Below are positions 1 through 8,156 of a stretch of DNA of 64,000 nt, in pieces (position 1 is the stretch's first letter; each line of letters starts with the position of its first letter). Made by a program: the position numbers and the translations under genes. The notes under the pieces are model-generated. The model was not told the DNA's origin. It made no database searches and worked only from the letters and a program-made list of their open reading frames with translations. The stretch is from Halobacterium jilantaiense (GTDB lineage: Archaea > Halobacteriota > Halobacteria > Halobacteriales > Halobacteriaceae), in assembly GCF_900110535.1 (NCBI RefSeq), contig NZ_FOJA01000001.1, forward strand, positions 1,833,393 through 1,897,392. Direction: 5' to 3'.

Positions 1-470
1 AGGCCGCGCGCGGTGGCGTACGCGGTGCCGCCGCCGACGAACGGCACGAGGACCCACAGCGTCGCAATCTGCTGGTACTTCGGCCACGCCGCGCCGCCCC
101 CCATCGCCAGCCCGGTGCCGACCACGGCACCCGTGACGGTGAACGCGGTGGCGATCGGGTAGCCGGCGAACACGCCGATAGCGACGAGAATCGCGGCCGT
201 CGACAGCGCCGTGGTCGCCGCCACCGGCGAGAGCGTGACGCCGACGACGAGCTCGCTGCCGACCGCCTCAGAGACGTTCGCGCCCTGGAGGACCGCGCCC
301 GCGAGCCCGAGGATGCCGACGACGAACCCCGCCCGCATCACGGTGATGGCGTTCGCGCCAACTGCGGGCGCGAACGGAGTCGACCCCGACGAGCCGGCAC
401 CGATGGCCCACGCCATGAACAGACTCGCCAGGGCGGCGACGACAAGCGTCGCCAGTCCAGCACCAACCAT
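1..470 (-). CDS. Inorganic phosphate transporter, PiT family (partial)
   Basis: The gene starts with ATG at 470 and runs off the left edge, so only about 156 N-terminal residues are visible. The start of the protein is hydrophobic and contains AWAIGAGSSGSTPFAPAVG followed by GANAITVMRAG, the conserved first repeat of PiT permeases (Na+- or H+-coupled phosphate symporters; membrane). Four to five membrane segments can be seen. The GANA signature and the later GAVLQGANVSEAVG stretch make the family assignment firm. Specificity for phosphate rather than sulfate is inferred from the family. Confidence 0.85.
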   Translation of the reverse strand, partial: MVGAGLATLVVAALASLFMAWAIGAGSSGSTPFAPAVGANAITVMRAGFVVGILGLAGAVLQGANVSEAVGSELVVGVTLSPVAATTALSTAAILVAIGVFAGYPIATAFTVTGAVVGTGLAMGGGAAWPKYQQIATLWVLVPFVGGGTAYATARG

Positions 471-575
471 CGTTTCTTGTCCGTGTTCCGTGGGGACGAG
501 CAAAGAGCCTACCGACACGCCGCCGTCCCGCCGGGACTCCGCGGCGGCCGCGACCGTCGGCTATCTTGACCGCGG

Positions 576-1262
576 TCAGTTCGTCGTGGACTTCGCGTCC
601 TCGCGCTGCTCCGGGGGTTCGACGCCCTCGGCGGCTTCGGCGGCCTCCGTCTCGCGCTCGGTGTCGACGTGCCAGCGGTCGATGTCCTCCTCGAAGGAGT
701 CGAGGTACGCGCGGACGGCGTCCTTGAGGTCGTCGTCGTTGACGTTCACCTCCAAGACGAACTCCTGCTGGCTGCGGACGCGCTGGACGTTCGCGGAGAC
801 GAGGTCGTTGTCGAAGTAGTACGGCGCGACCTGCGTCATCACGTTCCGGTAGACGACGTCCTCGACCTTGCGGAGGGCCTTCCGGCCGGCGGTGTCCGCC
901 GCGCGTTTCACGTGCCCGAGGGAGTCCTGCCACTTCTCGACGGCGTCGCCGTTCTCGCCGTCCTCCAGGGCCTCGTAGGACTCCGAGAGTTCCTCACCGG
1001 CCGCCTGCAGGTCCTCGTCGGCCGACTTCCCGGCCTTCTCGCCCTCGCCTTCGGCGACGCTCGCCTGGTCGGCGGTCTTCTCGTTGACCTCCTCCTCGAT
1101 GCGCTCGTGGGACTTCGGCCGCCACTCGTCCCACGCCTCGAAGGCGTCCGGGTACGCCTCGTCGGCGTCCGCCTCCCGGAGCGCAGTCGTGATGCGTTCC
1201 CCGTGTTCGACCACGTCACCCCACGTGCCGCGGCGTTTGAACCCGGCGACGCTCTCCTCCAT
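576..1262 (-). CDS. DUF5828-like acidic haloarchaeal protein
   Basis: This encodes 228 residues, soluble and very acidic, with no signal peptide or membrane segment. It begins MEESVAGFKRRGTWGDVVEH. The central part (about 60-130) looks helical or coiled-coil with many E/K/A. A more structured C-terminal part (about 125-200) includes VMTQVAPYYFDNDLVSANV, and the tail is rich in E/A/D. It resembles the haloarchaea-specific DUF5828 family, whose function is unknown. The gene is divergent from upp, with a 128-base spacer. I can propose no function. Confidence 0.7.
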   Translation of the reverse strand: MEESVAGFKRRGTWGDVVEHGERITTALREADADEAYPDAFEAWDEWRPKSHERIEEEVNEKTADQASVAEGEGEKAGKSADEDLQAAGEELSESYEALEDGENGDAVEKWQDSLGHVKRAADTAGRKALRKVEDVVYRNVMTQVAPYYFDNDLVSANVQRVRSQQEFVLEVNVNDDDLKDAVRAYLDSFEEDIDRWHVDTERETEAAEAAEGVEPPEQREDAKSTTN

Positions 1263-1390
1263 GATTGGTCCGTCTAGGCGCGCGCCGCTTAAACCTCTTG
1301 CCGGCGGTGTGCTGGCTCGTAGCGCGACACTGCCGCCCGCGTTCGACCGGATAGCAGGTTTGAAGCCGCCCGCTCACGCGCTAGACGACA

Positions 1391-2074
1391 ATGACCATCG
1401 AGGACCGCGGCGACGCGAACGTCATCACGCACTCGCTGGCGAAAGACACGCTCTCGCGGCTGCGAGACGTCGAGACGGAGCAGGTCGGCTTCCGGAAGGG
1501 GCTGGTGAAACTCGGCCGCATCTCGGGGTACGAGATCATCGACGGCGCGATGGAGACGGAGTTCACGTCCCTGGAGACGCCGCTCACCGAGACCACTGGA
1601 GAGCGCGTGAAAGGCCTCGACGACGTCGTCATCATCAACGTCCTGCGCGCGGCGACGCCGTTCGTGGAGGGGCTGCTGAAGGCGTTCCCGAGAGCGAAGC
1701 AGGGCGTCATCAGCGCCGGCCGCGACGAGGACGCCGGCATGAACGACGACGGCGAGTTCCCCATCACCATCGACTACGTGAAACTCCCCGAAATCTCGGA
1801 GACGGACACCGTCATCGTCGCCGACCCGATGCTCGCGACGGGGTCGACGATGTGCACCGTCCTCGACCACGTCACGGACGAGATGCCCGACGCGGGCGTC
1901 GAGGACCTCTTCGTGCTGTCGGCCGTGAGCGCGCCCGACGGCCTGCTCCGGGTGGGCGACCAGTTCCCGGAGGCCGACCTGCTGACGGTCGCCATCGACG
2001 ACCGCCTCAACGACGAGGGGTTCATCGTCCCCGGTCTCGGCGACGCCGGCGACCGCGCGTTCCGCACGACGTAA
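1391..2074 (+). CDS. upp: Uracil phosphoribosyltransferase
   Basis: This 227-residue enzyme makes UMP from uracil and PRPP (pyrimidine salvage, cytosol). The PRPP-binding loop DPMLATGST is at residues 145-153, and [17 protein letters not shown] (about 84-100) is the conserved core of the family. Length is normal for archaeal Upp. The ATG at 1391 is preceded by a GC-rich leader and is the first reasonable start in the frame. A small zinc-ribbon gene follows 45 bases downstream on the same strand. The assignment rests on clear whole-length family resemblance. Confidence 0.95.
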   Translation: MTIEDRGDANVITHSLAKDTLSRLRDVETEQVGFRKGLVKLGRISGYEIIDGAMETEFTSLETPLTETTGERVKGLDDVVIINVLRAATPFVEGLLKAFPRAKQGVISAGRDEDAGMNDDGEFPITIDYVKLPEISETDTVIVADPMLATGSTMCTVLDHVTDEMPDAGVEDLFVLSAVSAPDGLLRVGDQFPEADLLTVAIDDRLNDEGFIVPGLGDAGDRAFRTT

Positions 2075-2119
2075 CCGCCGACCCCCACGTTGAAGGCGCT
2101 CGACCGCGAGTCGCCGCGT

Positions 2120-2362
2120 ATGAGCGACGACGCCGACATCGAGCCGTGTAACTGGTGCGGGGAGCCGGTCGCCGACCCGCTCTCGCGGACGGTCCGCGTG
2201 ACGGTCGACCGTTCCGAGATAGACAGCCAGCGGCTCTGCCCCGAGTGTTTCGCGGACTGGATCGACCGCTACGAGACCGAGATGCGGTCCGACGACGCCG
2301 ACGAGTCCGCCGACCCCGGGCCGACGCCGGTCGACGACGACACCGACATCATCGTCGACTGA
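2120..2362 (+). CDS. Small zinc-ribbon protein
   Basis: This encodes 80 residues starting at ATG 2120; an in-frame TTG at 2090 is a weaker alternative. Two CxxC pairs, CNWC near residues 10-13 and CPEC near 36-39, would bind one zinc. The C-terminal half is a disordered, Asp-rich tail. The gene lies just behind upp and may be cotranscribed with it. Such treble-clef or zinc-ribbon miniproteins are common in haloarchaea and mostly uncharacterised. I cannot assign a specific function. Confidence 0.75.
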   Translation: MSDDADIEPCNWCGEPVADPLSRTVRVTVDRSEIDSQRLCPECFADWIDRYETEMRSDDADESADPGPTPVDDDTDIIVD

Positions 2363-2470
2363 ACCCCCTTCTTTCACCTCCACGGGTCGCCGCGGTCGTG
2401 CGGTTCTCCCCGTCCGTGTGGGAGTCGGAAACGGTCCCCCCGACGGCTCCGGAGAGCTCCCGAGACGCCG

Positions 2471-4495
2471 TTACTCGTCGTCCGCGTCCTCGCCGGCGGT
2501 GAGGCCGTCGCCGCGCTCGCGGTCGAGCGCGCGGTCGGCGTCGTGGTGGTCGCTGTAGCCGTCGAACCAGCGCGCGATACGCTCGATGCGGTCCACGACG
2601 TGGGCGGGCTCGCCGGACCGCGAGAGTTCGTGGCCCTCACGGGGGTACCGCACCATTCGGGTGTCGACGCCCTGCTTCTTCAGGGAGATGTAGAACAGCT
2701 CCGCGGTGTTGGCGGGCGTCCGGTAGTCGTTCTCGGAGTGGACGACGAGCGTCGGCGTGTCCACGTGCTCGACGTGGGCCGTCGGGGAGTGCTCCCAGAG
2801 GAACTCGGCGTCTTCCCACGGGACGGCGTCGAAGTCGCCCTCGATTAGCTGGTAGGCGTCCGTCGACCCGTAGAACCCCGTGAGGTCGAAGACGCCGCGC
2901 TGGGCGACGGCGGCGTCGAAGAAGTCGGTGTGGCTGACCGCCCACGCCGTCATGTAGCCGCCGAAGCTGCCGCCCGTGACGAAGGCGTTCTCGTCGTCCA
3001 CGTAGTCGCGGTCGGCGACCGCTCGGGCACCGGCCAGCACGTCTTCGAGCGTGACATCGCCCCAGTCGCGCTCGATAGCGCGCATCCACTCCTCCCCGTA
3101 GCCAGTCGACCCGCGGGGGTTACACCAGAAGACGACGTAGCCGCGGGCCGCGAGCGTCTGGAACTCGTGCCACATCGACCCCGAGGTCGACCACATCCGG
3201 TGGGGCCCGCCGTGAATCTCGACGGCCAGCGGGTACTCCTCGTCCGGGTCGAAGTCCGGCGGCGTGAGCACCCAGCCCTGGACTTCGCCGCCGGGAGCGT
3301 CGAACCACACTTCCTCGGGCTGGGCGACCTGGCGGTCGTCGAGGAACTCGCGGTTGGCGCGCGTGAGGACGTGTTCTTCGCCGCCTGCTGGCGTCGACGC
3401 TAGGACCTCGCCGGGGTGGTCCCACTCGGACTGCACGACGCCGACGGTGTCCGCGGAGACGGAGAAGCCGTCGACGTGCCGGTCACCGCCGAGCACGACG
3501 TGGTCGTCGCCCGAGTCGGCGTCCAGCCGACGGACGACGTAGCTGCCCTCGTCGGGGGTGCAGACGTAGAGGTATTCGCCGTCCGGCCCCCACTCGGGCG
3601 CGTGGCTCGCGCTCCACAGTTCGAGTGTGCGGTCGAGGCCGGCGGTTAGCCGCTCGATATCGCCCGTTTCACGGTCGAGAACGTCGATTTCGGTCTGGGC
3701 GAGCGTCGAGTCGTCTTTCGGCGTCGTCGTGTACGCCACCTGCGCACCGTCGACCGCCAGCGTCGGCCCCCAGCCCTCCACGGTCGTGACGACCTCGCTG
3801 TCCCCTGTGTCGGGGTTGTAGGCCTCGACCTCCCACTCCAGTCGGTCGTCGCCCTCCAGCCCGCGTCGAATCGGGTAGTAGAGTTCGTCGTCGCCCCAGG
3901 CGGGCCCGAGACACTCGGCGACGCCCTCGGTGACCCGGTCGACGCCCCTCGATTCGAGGTCGAGGACGTAGACGTGGCTGCGCGCGCCGTCCCGGTAGTT
4001 CTCGTGAGCGCGGTAGACGTGCCGGTCGATGACGCGGGGGTCGGGGGCCTCCCGCTCGTACTCCTCGTCGCGTTCGAGGTCCATGTCCTCGTCGCGCTCC
4101 TCGTCGCGCACGGACTGCAGGAACGCGATGCGGTCGCCGTTAGGCCCCCACGCGATACTGGAGACGCCGCCGACCACGTCGGTGACCTGTTCGGCCTCGC
4201 CGCCGCCGACCGGCAGCACCCACAGCTGGGGGCGGTCGTCGTCCGCCCCTCTGGTGGAGACGAACGCCAGGCGGTCGCCCGAGGGGCTCCACGCCGGCTC
4301 CGAGTCCACGCCCTCTGCGACGGTGAACCGCCGGCTGCCCTCGCCGCCGACGCTCGCCACGTGGACGGTCGCCTCGTACTCGTCGTCGCCGTCCGGCGTC
4401 GTCCGGACGAACGCGACGCGGTCGCCGCCCGGCGCTACTGCCGGGTGGCCGAGCCTGTCGAACTCGCGGTAGTCGCTGGCCTCGACTGGCTGCAT
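2471..4495 (-). CDS. S9-family serine peptidase (acylaminoacyl-peptidase/prolyl oligopeptidase type)
   Basis: This 674-residue two-domain peptidase has an N-terminal half (about 1-400) of WD/TolB-like propeller repeats, such as EPAWSPSGDRLAFVST, and a C-terminal alpha/beta hydrolase. The nucleophile motif GGSFGGYM places the catalytic Ser at about 510; Asp590 (SENDYRTP) and His622 (EGHELSRSG) complete the triad. It probably trims oligopeptides or N-acylated peptides in the cytosol, as no signal peptide is present. The ATG at 4495 is followed by a typical N-terminus. It stands as its own unit, 60 bases upstream of the stop of the next gene on the same strand. Confidence 0.92.
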   Translation of the reverse strand: MQPVEASDYREFDRLGHPAVAPGGDRVAFVRTTPDGDDEYEATVHVASVGGEGSRRFTVAEGVDSEPAWSPSGDRLAFVSTRGADDDRPQLWVLPVGGGEAEQVTDVVGGVSSIAWGPNGDRIAFLQSVRDEERDEDMDLERDEEYEREAPDPRVIDRHVYRAHENYRDGARSHVYVLDLESRGVDRVTEGVAECLGPAWGDDELYYPIRRGLEGDDRLEWEVEAYNPDTGDSEVVTTVEGWGPTLAVDGAQVAYTTTPKDDSTLAQTEIDVLDRETGDIERLTAGLDRTLELWSASHAPEWGPDGEYLYVCTPDEGSYVVRRLDADSGDDHVVLGGDRHVDGFSVSADTVGVVQSEWDHPGEVLASTPAGGEEHVLTRANREFLDDRQVAQPEEVWFDAPGGEVQGWVLTPPDFDPDEEYPLAVEIHGGPHRMWSTSGSMWHEFQTLAARGYVVFWCNPRGSTGYGEEWMRAIERDWGDVTLEDVLAGARAVADRDYVDDENAFVTGGSFGGYMTAWAVSHTDFFDAAVAQRGVFDLTGFYGSTDAYQLIEGDFDAVPWEDAEFLWEHSPTAHVEHVDTPTLVVHSENDYRTPANTAELFYISLKKQGVDTRMVRYPREGHELSRSGEPAHVVDRIERIARWFDGYSDHHDADRALDRERGDGLTAGEDADDE

Positions 4496-4555
4496 ACCGG
4501 TGGGTCGCCCGGGGCTCGCAAAACGATTTGGTTCGGGGAACCGTCACATGCCCCG

Positions 4556-5440
4556 TCAGTTCTGCGCGTCGAGGTAGGACTCGATGTACTCGTCGTCGAC
4601 GTGGTCGAGCAGCCGGTGGTAGCCCGCTTCGGTCCGGCGCTCGATTTCCTCGTCGGTCAGCAGCGTGTCGAACGCGCGGTCGATGTCGGACTCCCGGAGC
4701 TCCGCGAAGGTCTCGTCGTCGAGTCCGTGGTCGTCGCCGGCCTCGCGTTCGAACCACTCCCGCCAGCGGTCGCGGTCGCCCCACTCGCCCGCGAACTCGG
4801 AGTCCGGGCGCTTCCAGTCGTAGTGGGCGGCGACCCCGTCCGGGAACCCCCGCGCTCGCCGGTGGTCCGCCAGCAGACAGCGAGCGACGTGCGCGCCGTT
4901 GCCCGCCGCAATCACGGCTTGCGCACTGCGGTCGCCGCCGGGCGACGCGACGTACAGGCCGTCGACGGGCGTGCGGCCGTCGTCGTCGGCGTACTCGTGG
5001 TCGAAGCGTTCGCTGGTCTCGCCGTGGTGGTCGTGGACCTCGAAGCCCGCCTCGCCGACGACCGGCCGGAGGTACGAGCCGTCGTACCACGCCGCAGCGA
5101 GCACGTAGCTCGCTCGGACGCGCCGGCCGTCCTGGGTCTCGACGACGAATCCGTCGCCGTCGTTCGGCCGGTCGACGCGCTCGACGGTGTCCTCGACGCG
5201 GTCGCAGCCCGCTTCCCGGGCGTGGTCGCGGAACAGTCCGAGGAGCGTCGGCACGTCGACGCCGCCCGGGAACCCGGGGTAGTTCTCGACGAACGCGCAG
5301 CGCTGGAGCGCCGCGTTCCCGCGGTCGAAGACGAGGGTGTCGAGGCCGTACCGGGCGGTGAACACGCCCGCCGAGCAGCCGGCCGGACCGCCACCCACGA
5401 CCACCACGTCGCGGTCCTCGTCGACGTCGGAGTCGGTCAC
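4556..5440 (-). CDS. FAD-dependent NAD(P)-type oxidoreductase (thioredoxin-reductase fold)
   Basis: This 294-residue flavoprotein starts with GTG at 5440. The Rossmann dinucleotide motif GGGPAG is at residues 16-21, and GLYVASPGGDRSAQAVIAAG resembles the second FAD-contact region. The redox-active CxxC of true thioredoxin reductases is absent, so the enzyme is not a thioredoxin reductase. The start lies one base beyond the stop of the siderophore-binding protein gene, so the two are translationally close and share the iron-box promoter. This suggests reduction or release of iron from a siderophore, or another iron-responsive redox role. The C-terminal 100 residues are unusual and acidic. Confidence 0.8.
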   Translation of the reverse strand: MTDSDVDEDRDVVVVGGGPAGCSAGVFTARYGLDTLVFDRGNAALQRCAFVENYPGFPGGVDVPTLLGLFRDHAREAGCDRVEDTVERVDRPNDGDGFVVETQDGRRVRASYVLAAAWYDGSYLRPVVGEAGFEVHDHHGETSERFDHEYADDDGRTPVDGLYVASPGGDRSAQAVIAAGNGAHVARCLLADHRRARGFPDGVAAHYDWKRPDSEFAGEWGDRDRWREWFEREAGDDHGLDDETFAELRESDIDRAFDTLLTDEEIERRTEAGYHRLLDHVDDEYIESYLDAQN

Positions 5441-5441
5441 G

Positions 5442-6554
5442 TCAGAACTCCCCCGCGACGATGTCGGCGACGCGCTCGCGGTCGAACAGCTCGCCGTCGA
5501 AGCCGTAGAGGTCGCCGGCCAGCCGCTCGGTCAGCACGAGGTTCGTGATGGGGCCCTGGTAGAGGCCGCCGGCGCGGTACACCGCGCCGTCCGCAACGGC
5601 GGTGATGCGGCCGGCCGTCTCGTGGTTCTGGAGGAACGACACGACGGCGTCCTGGAACTCGGCCTCGCTCAGGTTCTCGTAGCCGCGCAGCAGCAACACC
5701 TCGGGGTCGACGTCGAGCAGCGTCTCCACGTCGATGGCGGCCCGGGTGCCGTGGAAGTCCTTTACGCCGGACGCGGCGAACGCGTCGTGGACGTTCAGGT
5801 CGCGGAGGTTCTTGAAGCCGGTGCCGCCGCCGATGACGTACGGGTAGAACTTCGTGGGCTCCTTCCCGACGCCCCACGCCACGGCGGCGGAGGGGCGCTC
5901 GCTCTCGCCGGGGACGACCGGCGCGAGGTTCGACTGGAAGTCGTCGTGGACGCCTTCGAAGGCCTCGTAGCGCTCCTCGCGCTGGAAGACCGTCGCGAGC
6001 TTCTCGAAGCCCTCCATGAGCGTGTAGTAGCGGTAGTCGTCGTGCCAGGGGTAGTGCTGTGCGTAGATGCAGTTCCCGAAGAAGGGAGCGACCCGGGATT
6101 CGATGTCCTTGATGTCCGCGCCGGAGACGTTCTCGGTGCGGTTCTCGAGGAAGTTCGGGTCGATGACGTGGACGTCGGCGTCGAGGTCGTAGAACCGTTC
6201 GACGTTGACGCCGTCCTGGTACAGCGACGTCATCTCGCTGGTGTCGACGCTGACGCCGTCGATGCTGTCGTAGTAGTGGGTGTGGTAGCGGTCGGTCAGC
6301 GTGACTGCTTCCGGCGGTTCGAGACCGAGGGCGATGCCCATGTCGGCCCAGCTGCCGTTGCTCGTGACCCACGTCTCGGGGACGGACTCGAACTCGACGT
6401 CGCCGACCGGTGCCATCGAGACGGTGTACGAGTCGCCGCCGTCGCTGCCCTCTGGGGTGCTCGTGGTGCAGCCGGCGGCCGCGCCTGCGGCTGCGAGGCT
6501 GGCGCTCCCGGCGAGGAACTGCCGTCGCGTCGGTGTGCTGTCGTCGCTGCGCAT
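5442..6554 (-). CDS. Iron-siderophore ABC transporter substrate-binding protein
   Basis: This encodes 370 residues. The start is ATG 6554, giving MRSDDSTPTRRQFLAGS: a Tat signal followed by the lipobox-like AAAGC near residue 30, so the mature protein is a membrane-anchored lipoprotein facing outwards. The rest fits the FhuD/TroA-type siderophore or haem binding fold, with a middle long helix and a C-terminal lobe including DPEVLLLRGYENLSEAEF. No permease or ATPase gene is adjacent, so the partner transporter must be elsewhere. Two DtxR/IdeR-like palindromes in the 55 bases upstream indicate iron-dependent repression. An ATG 21 bases further upstream lies inside the operator and is unlikely. 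Confidence 0.85.
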   Translation of the reverse strand: MRSDDSTPTRRQFLAGSASLAAAGAAAGCTTSTPEGSDGGDSYTVSMAPVGDVEFESVPETWVTSNGSWADMGIALGLEPPEAVTLTDRYHTHYYDSIDGVSVDTSEMTSLYQDGVNVERFYDLDADVHVIDPNFLENRTENVSGADIKDIESRVAPFFGNCIYAQHYPWHDDYRYYTLMEGFEKLATVFQREERYEAFEGVHDDFQSNLAPVVPGESERPSAAVAWGVGKEPTKFYPYVIGGGTGFKNLRDLNVHDAFAASGVKDFHGTRAAIDVETLLDVDPEVLLLRGYENLSEAEFQDAVVSFLQNHETAGRITAVADGAVYRAGGLYQGPITNLVLTERLAGDLYGFDGELFDRERVADIVAGEF

Positions 6555-6557
6555 GAT

Positions 6558-6609
6558 TTTAGGCTCGCCTAACAATACTTACGCGCTTCGATTTTTAGGC
6601 GCGCCAAAA
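6558..6609 (-). promoter_or_regulatory. Tandem DtxR/IdeR-like iron operators and promoter
   Basis: Two palindromes sit between the ATG at 6554 and the upstream gene. Site 1, 6558-6571, is TTAGGC-TC-GCCTAA, a perfect 6+6 inverted repeat. Site 2, 6593-6608, is TTTAGGCGCGCCAAAA, a near-perfect palindrome around GGCGCGCC. On the coding strand the A/T-rich CCTAAAAATCG of site 2 lies about 43 bases from the ATG and could be the TATA box, which would put site 1 at the transcription start. This arrangement fits repression by a haloarchaeal SirR/Idr-type DtxR homologue. Confidence 0.7.
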
Positions 6610-7230
6610 CTACGCCACGTCCGCCCGGCCGCTGGTCGCGTCCGCGATTCGCTCCCGGAGGCCGTCGGCGTCCGCCACGGCCACCGTCACGTCGAACCCC
6701 ACGTCCTCGCCGTAGTCGGCGTCGAACTCGCAGTCCGCGCTCTCCAGAATCCCCCGGACGGTGCCCGAATCGTCGTACGCCACTGTCACCGTGAACCGCT
6801 CCTGCGGGCGCTGCTCGACCACGCCGGCGTCGTCGACGGCGTCCTTCACGGCCTTCGAGTACGCCCGCGCCAGCCCGCCGACGCCGAGATTCGTCCCGCC
6901 GTAGTACCGCGTCACCACCACCACGGCGTTCTCCACGTCCCGCTGCTGGAGGACGTTCAGCGCGGGCTTCCCCGACGAGCCAGTCGGCTCGCCGTCGTCG
7001 CTCTGGTACTCCCGCAGCATGTGCCCGGAACCGGGGCCCCCGGACTCCACCCGAACCCGGTAGCACGGAACGTTGTGCGTCGCGTCCGCGTGGCGCTCCC
7101 GCACCTCGTCGACGAACGCCTCCGCCGCCTCGACGGTGGCCGCCGGGCTCGCGTACCCGACGAACTCCGACCCCTGCACCTCGAAGCTGGCGTCCCCCCG
7201 GCCGGCGACCGTGCGGTACGCGTCAGTCAC
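6610..7230 (-). CDS. YigZ/IMPACT family protein
   Basis: This encodes about 206 residues from the GTG at 7230 (MTDAYRTVAGRGDASFEVQG). An ATG at 7305 is possible but would overlap the promoter of the divergent gene at 7316. The family hallmark DDGEPTGSSGKPALNVL, followed by VVVVTRYYGGTNLGVGGLARAY, is present. The N-terminal domain is the UPF0029/Impact fold and the C-terminal one is the DUF1949 ferredoxin-like domain. Bacterial and eukaryotic relatives touch on translation control, but the archaeal role is not known. Confidence 0.88.
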   Translation of the reverse strand: MTDAYRTVAGRGDASFEVQGSEFVGYASPAATVEAAEAFVDEVRERHADATHNVPCYRVRVESGGPGSGHMLREYQSDDGEPTGSSGKPALNVLQQRDVENAVVVVTRYYGGTNLGVGGLARAYSKAVKDAVDDAGVVEQRPQERFTVTVAYDDSGTVRGILESADCEFDADYGEDVGFDVTVAVADADGLRERIADATSGRADVA

Positions 7231-7315
7231 ACTCCGGATTCGGGCCGCGAGCGAGTTCCCGCTTGCGGTTCGTCGCCCCAAAAGGTTATGCGTGCGTCTA
7301 CGCAAGCACCGTCAG

Positions 7316-7609
7316 ATGGCCGCGTTGACGACGCTCGAACTGTTGTACGTCGCCGCCAGCGTCGCGCTCTCTCTGTCGGGGCTCACGATGGTCGCGTTCG
7401 CTGCCAACGCCTACCTCCAGACCGAGCACCGCGAGATGCTGTTCCTCTCGCTCGGCTTCAGCATCGTCGTCGCGGCGGCAATCGCCACCACCGTCTCGGC
7501 GTTCGCCCAGAACTTCGAGAACGCCATTCTCCTGCTCACCGTCAACTACGCGATTACGACGGTCGGCTACCTGTTCATCCTCGGGAGCGTCGTCTACCGG
7601 GCCGACTAG
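7316..7609 (+). CDS. Small membrane protein, DUF7521-like
   Basis: This encodes 97 residues with three predicted membrane helices (about 5-30, 40-62, 72-94) and an extracellular or loop segment YLQTEHREML. It resembles the haloarchaeal DUF7521 proteins, which often neighbour winged-helix regulators. The upstream 7290-7312 region holds a short palindrome, TGCGT-CT-ACGCA. The stop codon overlaps the stop of the convergent ACT-domain gene through a shared CTAG at 7606-7609. Function unknown. Confidence 0.7.
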   Translation: MAALTTLELLYVAASVALSLSGLTMVAFAANAYLQTEHREMLFLSLGFSIVVAAAIATTVSAFAQNFENAILLLTVNYAITTVGYLFILGSVVYRAD

Positions 7610-8109
7610 GAGAGTTCGACCGACCGCACGAACGGCATCGACGCCAGCTCCGTGAACACCTCGCCCGGCAACTCCTCGTCCGTCACCAGGTAGAGCCGCG
7701 GCTCGTCCGTGAACTCGGGGTCCTCGCTGATCGTCTGCCGGATGGAGATGCCCCGGTCCGCCAGCAGCCCGGTCACGTCCGCGACGATGCCGGGCTCGTC
7801 GGCGTCCTGGACCGCCACCGTGACGACGTGCAGGTCCAGCACGGGCGCGAGGTCCATCAGGCTCGGAATCTGGCTGATGTTCTGGAAGATGCGCGTGAGT
7901 TCGTCGTCAGCGAGGATGGCTTCCGTCGTCGAGTCGACGACCCGCCGGTCGACGCCCGCCTCCTGGGCGACCTGCGTGTAGGGAATCTCGATGTCCCCGG
8001 AGACCACCCGCCCGTCGTCGTTCACGGAGAAGCCGCGTTCGAGCAGGAGCCGAATCACGGCCTGCTGGCCCGGGCTCCCCTCGAACTTCTGCATGATGTC
8101 CTCGAACAT
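7606..8109 (-). CDS. ACT-domain amino-acid-responsive regulator
   Basis: This 167-residue protein has a winged-helix-like N-terminal half (IPYTQVAQEAGVDRRVVDST) and a C-terminal ACT domain (about 85-165), recognised by VVTVAVQDADEPGIVADVTG and the RGISIRQTIS strand. ACT domains bind amino acids allosterically, so this is probably a small transcription regulator or sensor of amino-acid metabolism. The start at ATG 8109 gives MFEDIMQKFEGSPGQQAV, the usual N-terminus of the haloarchaeal family. It lies 47 bases downstream of nosY but is a separate family. Confidence 0.8.
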   Translation of the reverse strand: MFEDIMQKFEGSPGQQAVIRLLLERGFSVNDDGRVVSGDIEIPYTQVAQEAGVDRRVVDSTTEAILADDELTRIFQNISQIPSLMDLAPVLDLHVVTVAVQDADEPGIVADVTGLLADRGISIRQTISEDPEFTDEPRLYLVTDEELPGEVFTELASMPFVRSVELS

Positions 8110-8156
8110 ACCCCGGAGGTGGTGGCGTGCGGTGAAAACCGTGGGGGTCTCCTCGC

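Noticed and set aside
4556-5440. Thioredoxin reductase
   Set aside because: The FAD fold fits, but the redox CxxC motif is missing, so the name would be misleading.
3974-5548. Plus-strand open frame spanning the S9 peptidase and FAD oxidoreductase genes
   Set aside because: Both minus-strand genes carry clear catalytic motifs and overlap it fully; the plus frame is repetitive V/A/R sequence.
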